Assembly (NCBI RefSeq): GCF_037023735.1
Contig: NZ_CP146069.1
Span: 847,501 to 911,500 of the forward strand
Direction: 5' to 3'
Source: Roseovarius sp. S88
GTDB lineage: Bacteria; Pseudomonadota; Alphaproteobacteria; Rhodobacterales; Rhodobacteraceae
Length of the DNA: 64,000 nucleotides
The notes under the pieces: generated by a model
Told to the model about the DNA's origin: nothing
The model's database searches: none
What the model saw: only the letters and a program-made list of their open reading frames with translations
Part shown: piece by piece, positions 29,261-36,810 of the stretch
How the letters are laid out: each line of letters begins with the position of its first letter
Numbering within the stretch: position 1 is the first letter of the stretch
Position numbers and translations under genes: made by a program

Positions 29261-30183
29261 AGGGCGGTCAGAACCTTGCGCGCCTCGGCGCAATCGGCAT
29301 CCATCTGAGCGATGAAGGCATCCAGCCCATCAAAGGTCTCTTCCGGGCGCAGGTAGTCGACCAAAGCAACCGACAGCTCGGCGCCGTAGAGGTCACCGGA
29401 AAAATCAAAGAGATAGGTTTCGATATTGGGCACGTCGCCATTGAACATGGGCCGTACTCCAAGGCTGGCGGCACCTTGATAATGTCCCTTGTGAGGGCCA
29501 TCGAGCACGTCCACCAACACGGCATAGACGCCAAATTTTGGCGGATGAAGCCCCTCAATTGACATGTTCGCGGTCGGATAACCCAGTTTACGTCCGCGTT
29601 GCTCTCCGCCCACCACGGGCCCATCAATGCGGTGCCAGTGTCCCAGCATCGCAGCGGCGTCGCGGGGTCGGCCTTTGGTCAGTGCGGTGCGAATTGCTGT
29701 TGAAGAGACCTGTCCGTTATCGCCCTCCAACAAGGCGGCGATGGTCACACCAAAGCCCATCTCTGCCCCGAACCGTTCCAGATCGGATGCATTGCCTGCG
29801 CGCCCTTTGCCGAAGCAAAAATCAGCGCCCACCACCACATGGGTCAATCCCAGGCCTTCAGAAATCACATTGCGTGCAAACTCATCCGGCGTAAGTCCTG
29901 CCAAAGCGGCGTTGAAATTCAACTCGTAAAGCCGTTCCACCCCCAGCTTTTCCAACCGATTGGCACGCGCCTCCCGGCTCATCAGTCGAAAGGGAGGTGC
30001 ATCTGGCGCGAAATATTCACGTGGATGCGGCTCAAACGTCATGATCCCAAGCGGCCCACCGGCCTGACGCGCCAGATCAATGACCGTTTGATGGCCGATA
30101 TGCACACCATCAAAATTACCAATCGCGACAGACGCGCCACGATCAGCTGGATCAACATAGGTATAGTCACGGATAACGCGCAT
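29257..30183 (-). CDS. ribF: bifunctional riboflavin kinase / FAD synthetase
   Basis: 308 residues from the ATG at 30183. FAD synthetase domain first: A-I-G-N-F-D-G-V-H-I-G-H (nucleotidyl transferase HIGH-like motif), VVGADFCFGKGRAGN and S-S-T-A-I-R. Riboflavin kinase domain from about residue 185: G-R-K-L-G-Y-P-T-A-N (PTAN motif) and HLFDFSG-type strand IETYLFDFSGDLYG. Converts riboflavin to FMN and FAD. Confidence 0.95.
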   Translation of the reverse strand: MRVIRDYTYVDPADRGASVAIGNFDGVHIGHQTVIDLARQAGGPLGIMTFEPHPREYFAPDAPPFRLMSREARANRLEKLGVERLYELNFNAALAGLTPDEFARNVISEGLGLTHVVVGADFCFGKGRAGNASDLERFGAEMGFGVTIAALLEGDNGQVSSTAIRTALTKGRPRDAAAMLGHWHRIDGPVVGGEQRGRKLGYPTANMSIEGLHPPKFGVYAVLVDVLDGPHKGHYQGAASLGVRPMFNGDVPNIETYLFDFSGDLYGAELSVALVDYLRPEETFDGLDAFIAQMDADCAEARKVLTAL

Positions 30184-30221
30184 GAGGCAGGGGTAACGAG
30201 ATGCGCAGCCCTGTGCAAGCG

Positions 30222-30596
30222 CTAGGCTTTTGCCGCATCCACCTTGACCCGGCTGGCATCGATTGCATCGAAATGCTCCGCCGCCCAAAACACCAATGGT
30301 TTAAGAACACCCACCAGCGAAAGCCCTTGGGGCGTCAATGCATAGCTCACGGCCAGAGGAGGCCCGGCATGCACAGTTCGCGTCAAATGACCATCGCGCT
30401 CCAGTGTGCGAAGGTTCTCGGTCAACATGCGTTGCGTGACATCCCCGATCTTGCGCTTCAGCGCGCCAAACCGCAGTTCATCCCCCTCCAACGCCAAAAG
30501 AATGAGCATCTGCCACTTGCCGGTCACGCGGGTCAAAACACTGCGCACAGGGCAATGTTCGGCCTCTTCTTTCGTCAAAGCAGTTACCTCAACCAT
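30222..30596 (-). CDS. HxlR-family transcriptional regulator
   Basis: 124 residues from the ATG at 30596 (AAGGGA site); the open frame up to 30686 would run into the divergent promoter. Winged-helix HxlR pattern: E-H-C-P-V-R-S-V-L, T-G-K-W-Q-M-L-I-L, FGALKRKIGDVTQRMLTENLRTLERDGHLTR. The Cys in HCP could be a redox or electrophile sensor, as in YodB-type members. Divergent from a tandem NTF2-like gene, which is its likely target. Confidence 0.88.
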   Translation of the reverse strand: MVEVTALTKEEAEHCPVRSVLTRVTGKWQMLILLALEGDELRFGALKRKIGDVTQRMLTENLRTLERDGHLTRTVHAGPPLAVSYALTPQGLSLVGVLKPLVFWAAEHFDAIDASRVKVDAAKA

Positions 30597-30622
30597 ACCT
30601 GGTTCCCTTAAAGTGCGTAATT

Positions 30623-30646
30623 GATACTTGGTATTGTTTTGATACC
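30623..30646. promoter_or_regulatory. probable HxlR operator
   Basis: GGTAT tgttttg ATACC (30630-30646) is an inverted repeat, and an extra GATAC half-site precedes it (30623-30627). It lies in the 92-base divergent gap between the regulator and the NTF2-like gene, so it is well placed for control of both. Confidence 0.6.
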
Positions 30647-30688
30647 TATTCGCGCTCATGAACGCAATCTGAGTCGAAAGGAACACTT

Positions 30689-31459
30689 ATGTCAGCCAGA
30701 GAAATCGTCTTGAACGCAATGACCGCCATTTTCACCCAGTTCGATGCCGACGCCGCCGCAGAACTGCTTGCGCCGGACTACATTCAGCACAATGTTGCTG
30801 TTCCGACCGGCGCAGCCCCAATCCTAGGTTTTATTCCGGCCCTGCAAGAAAGCGGTATCACTGTAACCACCCATCGCGTGATCTCAGAAGGTGATTTGGT
30901 TGTTCTACATAACACCTACGAAAATGCACAGGCGTTTGGCGCTGAGACCCTTGTGGCCTTCGATGTGTTCCGTGTTGAGGATGGCAAGATCGCAGAGCAT
31001 TGGGACAACTTGCAGGTACCGGGCGGACCGAATCCTTCTGGCCGCAGCATGGTGGACGGTATCACCGCGATTACTGATCTGGACAAAACTGCGGCGAACA
31101 AGGCCATCGTGGAAGCTTTTGTTGCTAACGTTCTGCAAGGCGGTGCGCCGGAGAAGATCACCGACTACATCTCAACTGATAGATATCTGCAGCACAATCC
31201 AAACGTTGCCGACGGGCTTGATGGGTTGGGCGCGGCTTTGCAGGCCATGGCAGAAGCAGGCATGGCGATGCGCTACGACGAAACCCATCTGGTTGTCGCC
31301 GAAGGCAACTTTGTATTCACCGCGTCAGAAGGTGCAATGGGGGACACGCCAACAGCGTTTTTCGATCTTTTCCGGCTTGAGGACGGCAAAATCGTAGAAC
31401 ATTGGGACACAGTCTCGGAAATCCCGTCCGAGATGCCGCATGACAACGGTAAGTTCTAA
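30689..31459 (+). CDS. tandem SnoaL/NTF2-like domain protein
   Basis: 256 residues, two copies of a SnoaL-like domain (about 1-120 and 135-250). The copies share Y-I-Q-H-N / Y-L-Q-H-N-P near the start and the end motifs D-V-F-R-V-E-D-G-K-I-A-E-H-W-D and D-L-F-R-L-E-D-G-K-I-V-E-H-W-D. Such domains often bind or isomerise small lipophilic compounds. Divergent HxlR regulation fits an inducible stress or detoxification role (inferred). The TAA stop is formed by the end of repeat element 1. Confidence 0.78.
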   Translation: MSAREIVLNAMTAIFTQFDADAAAELLAPDYIQHNVAVPTGAAPILGFIPALQESGITVTTHRVISEGDLVVLHNTYENAQAFGAETLVAFDVFRVEDGKIAEHWDNLQVPGGPNPSGRSMVDGITAITDLDKTAANKAIVEAFVANVLQGGAPEKITDYISTDRYLQHNPNVADGLDGLGAALQAMAEAGMAMRYDETHLVVAEGNFVFTASEGAMGDTPTAFFDLFRLEDGKIVEHWDTVSEIPSEMPHDNGKF

Positions 31460-31573
31460 AGCGGTTCGCGATAAACCTGAGTCACAGATGATCGCGAACC
31501 GCAGCGCGACACCCAATCGTTGCACGCGTTTCGCTTTTCGCTGATGTCTCAGGTTAAACGCGAAACGCTTTAG
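31456..31573 (+). repeat. MITE-like 118-bp element, copy 1
   Basis: The ends CTAAAGCGGTTCGCGATAAA and the inverted GAAACGCTTTAG side form imperfect terminal inverted repeats of about 24 bases (arms ending AACCTGA / TCAGGTT). The core contains GCGCGACAC and GCACGCGTTTCGC, shared with copies at 31827 and 32094. Its first bases supply the TAA stop of the upstream gene. Confidence 0.85.
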
Positions 31574-31622
31574 TGAGATCAAATTCAGTTGCGGCGCGGG
31601 GCCTTCCTGCGCCGATCAATCG

Positions 31623-31811
31623 TCAGGCGTAGCGCACGCTCAGCCCGCTGCGCTCTTCGATGGCCTTGTGAATGGCCTCCCAATGCGCGGCATCCAGCAT
31701 ATGCCCAGCGGCCTTGGCTTCGCGCATTTTGCGCGCGGCTTCGGCCACGGCCCGGCCTCCATGTGTACTCAACAGGGCACGAGCAACTTCAATGGTCTGG
31801 ACGGTATCCAT
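31623..31811 (-). CDS. small conserved hypothetical protein
   Basis: 62 residues from the ATG at 31811, preceded by a strong GGGAGGAG site. Begins MDTVQTIEVARALLSTHGGR; an Ala/Glu-rich helical protein with R-K-M-R-E-A-K-A-A-G-H and AHWEAIHKAIEE. I do not recognise a named family. It lies between repeat copies 1 and 2, and the ribosome site directly abuts the end of copy 2, so the element may shape its transcript. Confidence 0.7.
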   Translation of the reverse strand: MDTVQTIEVARALLSTHGGRAVAEAARKMREAKAAGHMLDAAHWEAIHKAIEERSGLSVRYA

Positions 31812-31826
31812 GATCAATCTCCTCCC

Positions 31827-31944
31827 TTAAAGCGTTACGCGATCAACCAAACCCGCAGATGATCGCGAAACGAAGCGCGACACTTGATCGCTGCACGCGT
31901 TTCGCCTTTTGCTGATGTCTCAGGTTAAAGTCGAAACGCTTTAG
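31827..31944 (+). repeat. MITE-like 118-bp element, copy 2
   Basis: Same length, orientation and core as copy 1 (TTAAAGCGTTACGCG at the left, GAAACGCTTTAG at the right). The left inverted repeat is more diverged (ATCAACCAAACC instead of ATAAACCTGA). Confidence 0.85.
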
Positions 31945-32093
31945 GCTGTGCGACGAGCATAGCCAAAAGTATAGACGAGAATGTGACAGCCTGCAGACCG
32001 CTATGCAGGATTTCGCCGAAGCGAAATGATTGTCGAAATCACAATAGGTTAGTGGATTTGCGCACGCAGAATTTCGGTGCTGTATCGCAGCAA

Positions 32094-32211
32094 TTAAAAC
32101 GTTTCGCGTTTAACCTGAGGCATCAGCAAAAGGCGAAACGCGTGCAGCGATCAAGTGTCTCGCTGCGTTTCGCGACACTCTGCGCGTCAGGTTTATCGCG
32201 AAACGCTTTAA
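32094..32211 (-). repeat. MITE-like 118-bp element, copy 3 (inverted)
   Basis: Read on the minus strand it begins TTAAAGCGTTTCGCGATAAA, carries the same core (GACACTTGATCGCTGCACGC, shared with copy 2) and ends ACGTTTTAA. Inverted relative to copies 1 and 2. Its end provides the TAA stop of the MaoC gene. The 149 bases between copies 2 and 3 hold no gene. Confidence 0.85.
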
Positions 32212-32651
32212 TCGAACTTGCCGGTGGGAGCCAAAACCGTTGCTTCGCCGACCAAAACTTTCTTGCCGTCCACCAGGCACCGCGTGGCCAATTGCACACG
32301 CCGCTTGGCATAGTCGATATCGATCACCTCAACCTCAGCCAGGACCATGTCGCCGGGCCGCACAGGGGCCAGAAATTTTAAGGTCTGCCCCATGTAAACA
32401 GTCCCATGCCCCGGAAGCTGTTCGCCAATAACGGCAGAGATCAATCCCGCGGTCAGCATCCCATGTGCAATACGCCCCTCAAAAATCGTATCGCGGGCGT
32501 AATCATCATCCATATGCACCGGGTTGAAGTCGGTCGAGACCTCGGCAAACATCTGGATATCTTCGTCGGTCACAACCTTCTGCAGGCTGCGCACCATGCC
32601 CATTTCAATTTCTTCGATTGTGATCGTGCCACGGGGCATGTTGTCCAACAT
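32208..32651 (-). CDS. MaoC-family (R)-specific enoyl-CoA hydratase-like protein
   Basis: 147 residues, hot-dog fold. The hydratase-2 catalytic motif is visible as D-F-N-P-V-H-M-D-D-D-Y-A (Asp and His), followed by F-E-G-R-I-A-H-G-M-L. The start has a GGAGGATATC site. Likely converts trans-2-enoyl-CoA to (R)-3-hydroxyacyl-CoA (PhaJ-like) or acts on a related acyl-CoA. The TAA stop lies in the terminus of repeat copy 3. Confidence 0.85.
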   Translation of the reverse strand: MLDNMPRGTITIEEIEMGMVRSLQKVVTDEDIQMFAEVSTDFNPVHMDDDYARDTIFEGRIAHGMLTAGLISAVIGEQLPGHGTVYMGQTLKFLAPVRPGDMVLAEVEVIDIDYAKRRVQLATRCLVDGKKVLVGEATVLAPTGKFD

Positions 32652-32754
32652 GATATCCTCCAGAAACGGGTACGCGAGTAATAATCGCTACGTCTTTAAG
32701 CGTACAGATGTAACTTTATTACTTTGCAGGCGCAGAAAATCAAGTGTTTTCTGC

Positions 32755-33630
32755 TTACCGCAACCGTCCAATCGCAAATTTTGGAGAGATGTTTTCTTTT
32801 TGCAAATAGGTGGTTAACGCCTCTGGCTCCGGATCATCTTTGGTTTTCGTCTCAACCGCCGCCAACCCGCCTGAAATAAAGAGCGAATCGATATCTTCCC
32901 CCATGGCTCCGCGAATATCCGTGATCGCTCCATCCCCGATCGCCAATATATGCGCATCATCCACAAGTCGATTAATCTCAGCCAGCCTGCGCCGCGCCAG
33001 ATCGTAGATCGGCGGATGCGGCTTGCCAAAATAGAGACTCTCACCCCCCATTTCGGTATAGAGCCGCGCCAGAGCACCCGCGCACCATTCCCGAACCTCG
33101 CCGCGATCCACGACAATGTCGGGGTTGGCGCAAAGAAGCTTGAGCCCTTTTTGCTTGGCATAGAGAAAGTCAGCCCGGTTCACATCCGGATCGGCCAGCG
33201 GATCGAACGGTCCACAGCACACAATCCCTTCGGCCTCTTTGAGATCAACCAGATCAACCCGAACTGGATCTTCAATAAGCTTGATAGGCTGGAAAAATCC
33301 CTCATCGCGCGCCCATTCTCCCATGAACCAGACTTTTTGGCCCACGGCTCCCCGTGCCATGGCAGAGCGCGCGCTATCGCCAGAAGTCGCAATCGTGTCC
33401 CAGCAATCGCGCGGAACGTTGAACTGCCCAAGTTGCGCCTCGACACCTGCACGAGGCTTGGGTGAATTCGTGACCAAAACCACTGTCCCGCCGTCGGCGC
33501 GATAGGCGCGTAAAGCATCCACAGCCTCGGGAAACGCCGTCACGCCATTGTGCACACAGCCCCAGAGATCGACAAAAAGCGCTTTGTAAGGGGTTGAAAC
33601 CTCCGAAAGGGACGAGATGATACGGGTCAT
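32755..33630 (-). CDS. HAD-superfamily hydrolase, class IIA (TIGR01459-like)
   Basis: 291 residues from the ATG at 33630. HAD motif I is K-A-L-F-V-D-L-W-G-C-V-H-N-G (D-x-W replacing the usual DxD), motif II V-L-V-T-N-S-P, motif III Y-F-G-K-P-H-P-P-I-Y, motif IV A-I-G-D-G-A-I-T-D-I-R-G. This agrees with the TIGR01459 subgroup of NagD-like phosphatases, common in alphaproteobacteria. Substrate unknown; the second Asp of motif I is replaced by Trp, which may alter activity. Confidence 0.85.
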   Translation of the reverse strand: MTRIISSLSEVSTPYKALFVDLWGCVHNGVTAFPEAVDALRAYRADGGTVVLVTNSPKPRAGVEAQLGQFNVPRDCWDTIATSGDSARSAMARGAVGQKVWFMGEWARDEGFFQPIKLIEDPVRVDLVDLKEAEGIVCCGPFDPLADPDVNRADFLYAKQKGLKLLCANPDIVVDRGEVREWCAGALARLYTEMGGESLYFGKPHPPIYDLARRRLAEINRLVDDAHILAIGDGAITDIRGAMGEDIDSLFISGGLAAVETKTKDDPEPEALTTYLQKENISPKFAIGRLR

Positions 33631-33752
33631 GCGCACGGGCCTTTGCAATCAGGAATGCCGCAAGCTATGCCAGCGCCACCTTCACTTGGCCACCCCGATC
33701 CGCTTCGTTCTTGTTGAAAATACCCAACACGCCCTGCCACTGCAGGCGCAAG

Positions 33753-33980
33753 TCAGTGAACCGTCACAGGTTCAAGATCATTCTGACGGGCCAACACAAA
33801 GGCCATCGCACGGTCCTTGACCAGCGCGAGGCGCTCCCCTTCGGAACTATGCACAGCGTACAGCGTCTCAAGGTCGCCAACCTGTTCCTGTAGCTCGCGC
33901 GGAAGCTCATTCACCTTAACTTCGCGGACATAGACGATGGCCCGGTCTGTCTCGGCTCCGAAATCATATTGCGTATCCAT
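33753..33980 (-). CDS. DUF1150 family protein
   Basis: 75 residues from the ATG at 33980 (AAGGG site). TDRAIVYVREVKVNELPRE and LYAVHSSEGERLALVKDR match DUF1150, a small alphaproteobacterial family that regularly sits next to hsp20 genes. It begins 4 bases downstream of the hsp20 stop and is co-transcribed, so a heat-shock link is inferred. No known activity. Confidence 0.87.
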   Translation of the reverse strand: MDTQYDFGAETDRAIVYVREVKVNELPRELQEQVGDLETLYAVHSSEGERLALVKDRAMAFVLARQNDLEPVTVH

Positions 33981-33984
33981 GCTC

Positions 33985-34398
33985 TTACCCTTTCTTAATA
34001 TTAATCTTTTGCACCACGGTCTCTGGCTGCGCACGGGTCAGATCCACATGCAGCAGGCCGTTTTCCATGATGGCGTCCCCGACCTCAACGCCATCTGCGA
34101 GCACGAAACTGCGCTGAAACTGGCGCGCGGCAATGCCACGGTGAAGAAAGACGCGTCCATCGCTGTCGTCGCGCTGTCGGCCACGAATGACCAACTGACG
34201 ATCCTCCAGCGTGATCGCCAGATCAGTCTCGGCAAATCCGGCGACCGCCAGCGAAATGCGATAGGATGTTTGCGAGGTCTGTTCGATATTGAAGGGCGGG
34301 TAGCCTTCATTGCCGGATTTCGCGCTGCGTTCCAGCAATTGCTCAAGCTGCTCAAACCCAAGCATATAAGGGTGCGACCCCAGGGTAAGCTTCGTCAT
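33985..34398 (-). CDS. small heat-shock protein, Hsp20/IbpA family
   Basis: 137 residues from the ATG at 34398 (AAGGAC site). The alpha-crystallin domain (about 33-125) shows PPFNIEQTSQTSYRISLAVA, RQLVIRGRQ, and F-L-H-R-G-I-A-A-R-Q-F-Q-R-S-F-V-L, followed by the A-x-M-E-N-G-L-L-H-V-D-L ending typical of IbpA. An ATP-independent holdase in the cytoplasm. A sigma-32-like promoter lies upstream. Confidence 0.93.
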   Translation of the reverse strand: MTKLTLGSHPYMLGFEQLEQLLERSAKSGNEGYPPFNIEQTSQTSYRISLAVAGFAETDLAITLEDRQLVIRGRQRDDSDGRVFLHRGIAARQFQRSFVLADGVEVGDAIMENGLLHVDLTRAQPETVVQKINIKKG

Positions 34399-34464
34399 GG
34401 GCGTGTCCTTATCCACAAAAGCGACAGTCCGTTGCGTCAGTCCCGATGCGGCAACTGACCTTAA

Positions 34465-34495
34465 AAATATGGGTGTGACGCCCATGATGTGCAAG
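34465..34495 (-). promoter_or_regulatory. sigma-32-like heat-shock promoter of hsp20
   Basis: On the minus strand CTTGCA (34490-34495), a 16-base spacer, then CCCATATTT (34465-34473), close to the heat-shock consensus CTTGAA / CCCCATnT. It lies about 65 bases upstream of the hsp20 start. Confidence 0.6.
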
Positions 34496-34560
34496 TGCTT
34501 TGCGAAATTGTGGAAACGGGTTATTCTCAACCTCTCGATTTTAAGAGGAATCGGGCAAAA

Positions 34561-34785
34561 ATGAACGTCTACGACGATCTGTCCATGAAATCAGACGAAG
34601 TTTTGCGCGTGGAATTGGCTGAATTCCAACGCCAGCACCGGGATTTGGACGAAGCCATCAAGGCGCTTGAGGACAAAGGCACGGGTGACAGGTTCACTAT
34701 CAAACGCCTGAAACAGCAGAAACTGCGCCTCAAGGACCGCATCACCTGGATCGAGGACCGGCTGACACCTGACATCATTGCGTAA
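34561..34785 (+). CDS. DUF465 (YdcH-like) small protein
   Basis: 74 residues from ATG 34561. The helical pattern [16 protein letters not shown] and [17 protein letters not shown] is DUF465. Predicted antiparallel helix pair; function unknown. Divergent from hsp20 and 47 bases upstream of purE. Confidence 0.87.
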   Translation: MNVYDDLSMKSDEVLRVELAEFQRQHRDLDEAIKALEDKGTGDRFTIKRLKQQKLRLKDRITWIEDRLTPDIIA

Positions 34786-34832
34786 CGCCGCGCGATCGGT
34801 ATAGTGCGCGCTTCCTGAGACGAGGGTGTGAT

Positions 34833-35321
34833 ATGGGCAAGCCGAATGTGGGCATCATTATGGGCAGTCAATCCGACTGGGCCACGATGAAACATGCCGC
34901 TGATATTCTTGATGAATTGGGCGTGGCCTATGAGACCAAAATCGTCTCGGCGCACCGTACGCCGGACCGTCTTTGGGACTATGGCAAAACGGCTGCGGAC
35001 CGGGGTTTGAAAGTCATTATCGCCGGGGCAGGGGGCGCTGCGCATCTGCCTGGCATGATGGCCTCCAAAACACGCGTTCCCGTGGTTGGCGTTCCGGTCC
35101 AGACCAAAGCGCTTGCCGGTGTCGACAGCCTCTATTCGATTGTTCAAATGCCCAAGGGCTTCCCCGTGGCCACCATGGCCATTGGCGAGGCCGGGGCGGC
35201 CAATGCGGGTCTTATGGCGGCGGGAATTCTCGCCACGGGCGATGAAGCGCTTGCAAAACGGCTTGATGACTGGCGGGCGGCCCTCTCCGCCTCGATCCCA
35301 GAGGACCCGCAAGATGACTGA
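34833..35321 (+). CDS. purE: N5-carboxyaminoimidazole ribonucleotide mutase
   Basis: 162 residues, class I Pur[23 protein letters not shown] and [14 protein letters not shown] are the substrate-binding loops. Converts N5-CAIR to CAIR in purine synthesis. Overlaps purK by 8 bases, as is usual for this pair. Confidence 0.97.
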   Translation: MGKPNVGIIMGSQSDWATMKHAADILDELGVAYETKIVSAHRTPDRLWDYGKTAADRGLKVIIAGAGGAAHLPGMMASKTRVPVVGVPVQTKALAGVDSLYSIVQMPKGFPVATMAIGEAGAANAGLMAAGILATGDEALAKRLDDWRAALSASIPEDPQDD

Positions 35322-36387
35322 CCCGCTGCCGCAGGGCGCGGTGATTGGAATACTCGGTGGCGGCCAACTGGGCCGCATGCTCTCGGTCGCGGCCTCTCGT
35401 CTGGGTTTCAAGACCTGCGTGTTCGAGCCCGGCGGCGATTGCCCGGCAAGCCATGTGTCGAACTATCACTTTCAGAAGCCCTATGAGGACGAGGACGCCC
35501 TGCGCCAGTTTGCCGAGGCGGTGGATGTCATCACCTATGAGTTTGAGAACATCCCCACATCCGCCCTTGACGTGCTGGATGGCCTCAAACCCATTCGTCC
35601 GGGCCGCGAAGCTCTGCGCGTGAGTCAGGATCGCCTGACCGAAAAGGATTTTCTCACCAATCTGGGCCTCAAAACCGCGCCTTACGCAGATATCCCGCAT
35701 GCCGCCAACTTGAAGGCCGCGCTTGACACGATCGGCACACCCGCCATCCTGAAAACGCGGCGCTTTGGCTATGACGGCAAGGGGCAGGCGCGGATCATGC
35801 AGGCCTCCTATGCCGACGCCGCCCTCAGCGACATGTCCGGTGCGCCTGCGATTCTTGAAGGCTTTATAGATTTCTCTCATGAGGTCTCGGTTATCGGCGC
35901 ACGTGGCGTAGACGGGCAGGTGGCCTGTTTCGATCCCGGAGAAAACGTGCATGAGGGCGGCATCCTGCGCACCACCACCGTGCCTGCGATCCTAAGCACA
36001 GCCCAGCGCACCGATGCTTTCCTGCTTACTGGTCAAATCCTCAACGCGCTCGACTATGTCGGCGTCATGGGGGTTGAGCTTTTCGTCACACCGCAGGGTC
36101 TCATCGTTAACGAAATTGCCCCGCGCGTGCACAATTCCGGCCATTGGACGCAGCAGGGCTGCAGTGTCGATCAGTTCGAACAACACATCCGCGCCGTGGC
36201 AGGATGGCCGCTGGGCGATGGCAGTCGTTATGCGGATGTGGTGATGGAGAACTTGATTGGCGATGACATGGAGAAAGTGCCGGAGCTGGCGCGGGACCCG
36301 AACGTTTCTGTGCATCTCTACGGCAAGGCCGAGGTGAAGGCAGGCCGCAAGATGGGACATGTAAACTGGATCATCCACCCGAACTGA
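35314..36387 (+). CDS. purK: 5-(carboxyamino)imidazole ribonucleotide synthase
   Basis: 357 residues from ATG 35314, inside the purE 3' end. ATP-grasp enzyme: [11 protein letters not shown] at the N terminus, [13 protein letters not shown] (nucleotide loop) and [14 protein letters not shown]. Uses ATP and bicarbonate to make N5-CAIR, the substrate of PurE. Confidence 0.96.
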   Translation: MTDPLPQGAVIGILGGGQLGRMLSVAASRLGFKTCVFEPGGDCPASHVSNYHFQKPYEDEDALRQFAEAVDVITYEFENIPTSALDVLDGLKPIRPGREALRVSQDRLTEKDFLTNLGLKTAPYADIPHAANLKAALDTIGTPAILKTRRFGYDGKGQARIMQASYADAALSDMSGAPAILEGFIDFSHEVSVIGARGVDGQVACFDPGENVHEGGILRTTTVPAILSTAQRTDAFLLTGQILNALDYVGVMGVELFVTPQGLIVNEIAPRVHNSGHWTQQGCSVDQFEQHIRAVAGWPLGDGSRYADVVMENLIGDDMEKVPELARDPNVSVHLYGKAEVKAGRKMGHVNWIIHPN

Positions 36388-36412
36388 GCCAAAATCTTCA
36401 AAAGATTTTGGC
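36388..36412 (+). terminator. hairpin after purK
   Basis: GCCAAAATCTT caa AAGATTTTGGC is a perfect 11-bp stem starting at the base after the purK stop, followed by CCGGTTTCTTTTT. Acts as terminator or is a Rhodobacterales intergenic repeat; similar AAAA-rich hairpins occur at 15166 and 54659. Confidence 0.65.
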
Positions 36413-36441
36413 CCGGTTTCTTTTTAAGAAAACGCCTAGGG

Positions 36442-36475
36442 TTCCGTGAGCGCCGGTTCACCGGCGCTCACGGAA
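36442..36475. repeat. 34-base perfect hairpin
   Basis: A 16-base arm beginning TTCCGTGAGCGCC pairs perfectly with its complement across a TC loop. It overlaps the 3' end of the SEC-C reading frame (minus strand) and could terminate it, though no T tract follows directly. Confidence 0.7.
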
Positions 36476-36602
36476 AGTAATCATCCCGTTGGCTGCCATC
36501 AAACCGGCCGGTCCTTAGACAGCACCGTCTGAACCGTTTGCCCGATCCGCACGGGCACGGATCATTCCGGCCGAGTTTTTCCTGGAGTTCCACATCGCCC
36601 AT
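36468..36602 (-). CDS. SEC-C metal-binding microprotein
   Basis: 44 residues: [20 protein letters not shown], then GKRFRRCC and a tail ending [18 protein letters not shown] is a complete SEC-C zinc motif, as at the SecA C terminus, where it binds SecB. An in-frame stop 8 codons upstream of the ATG limits it. A 17-codon frame with a strong GGAGGG site (ATG at 36712) lies upstream in another register; one added A in the AAAA run at about 36621 would join part of that frame (reading NARE) to [12 protein letters not shown], but a TAA interrupts it, so this may be a decayed longer gene. Not in any operon. Confidence 0.6.
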   Translation of the reverse strand: MGDVELQEKLGRNDPCPCGSGKRFRRCCLRTGRFDGSQRDDYFP

Positions 36603-36810
36603 GCACCGTTTGAACGCCGGTTTTCACGCGCGTTTCTGACGGGAATGACTTGCGACGTTTAGAAATGACCTCGAAAGGAGGCGCGGTCTTCGGGTTTGAT
36701 ACGATGTGCCATGATACCCTCCATCATACAAGCTACGAGAAACGCGTGCATACTGTCTGGGCGTGACATCGACAAGAGAGTTTTGTGGCTATTTCTATGG
36801 TTTTAGGCAT

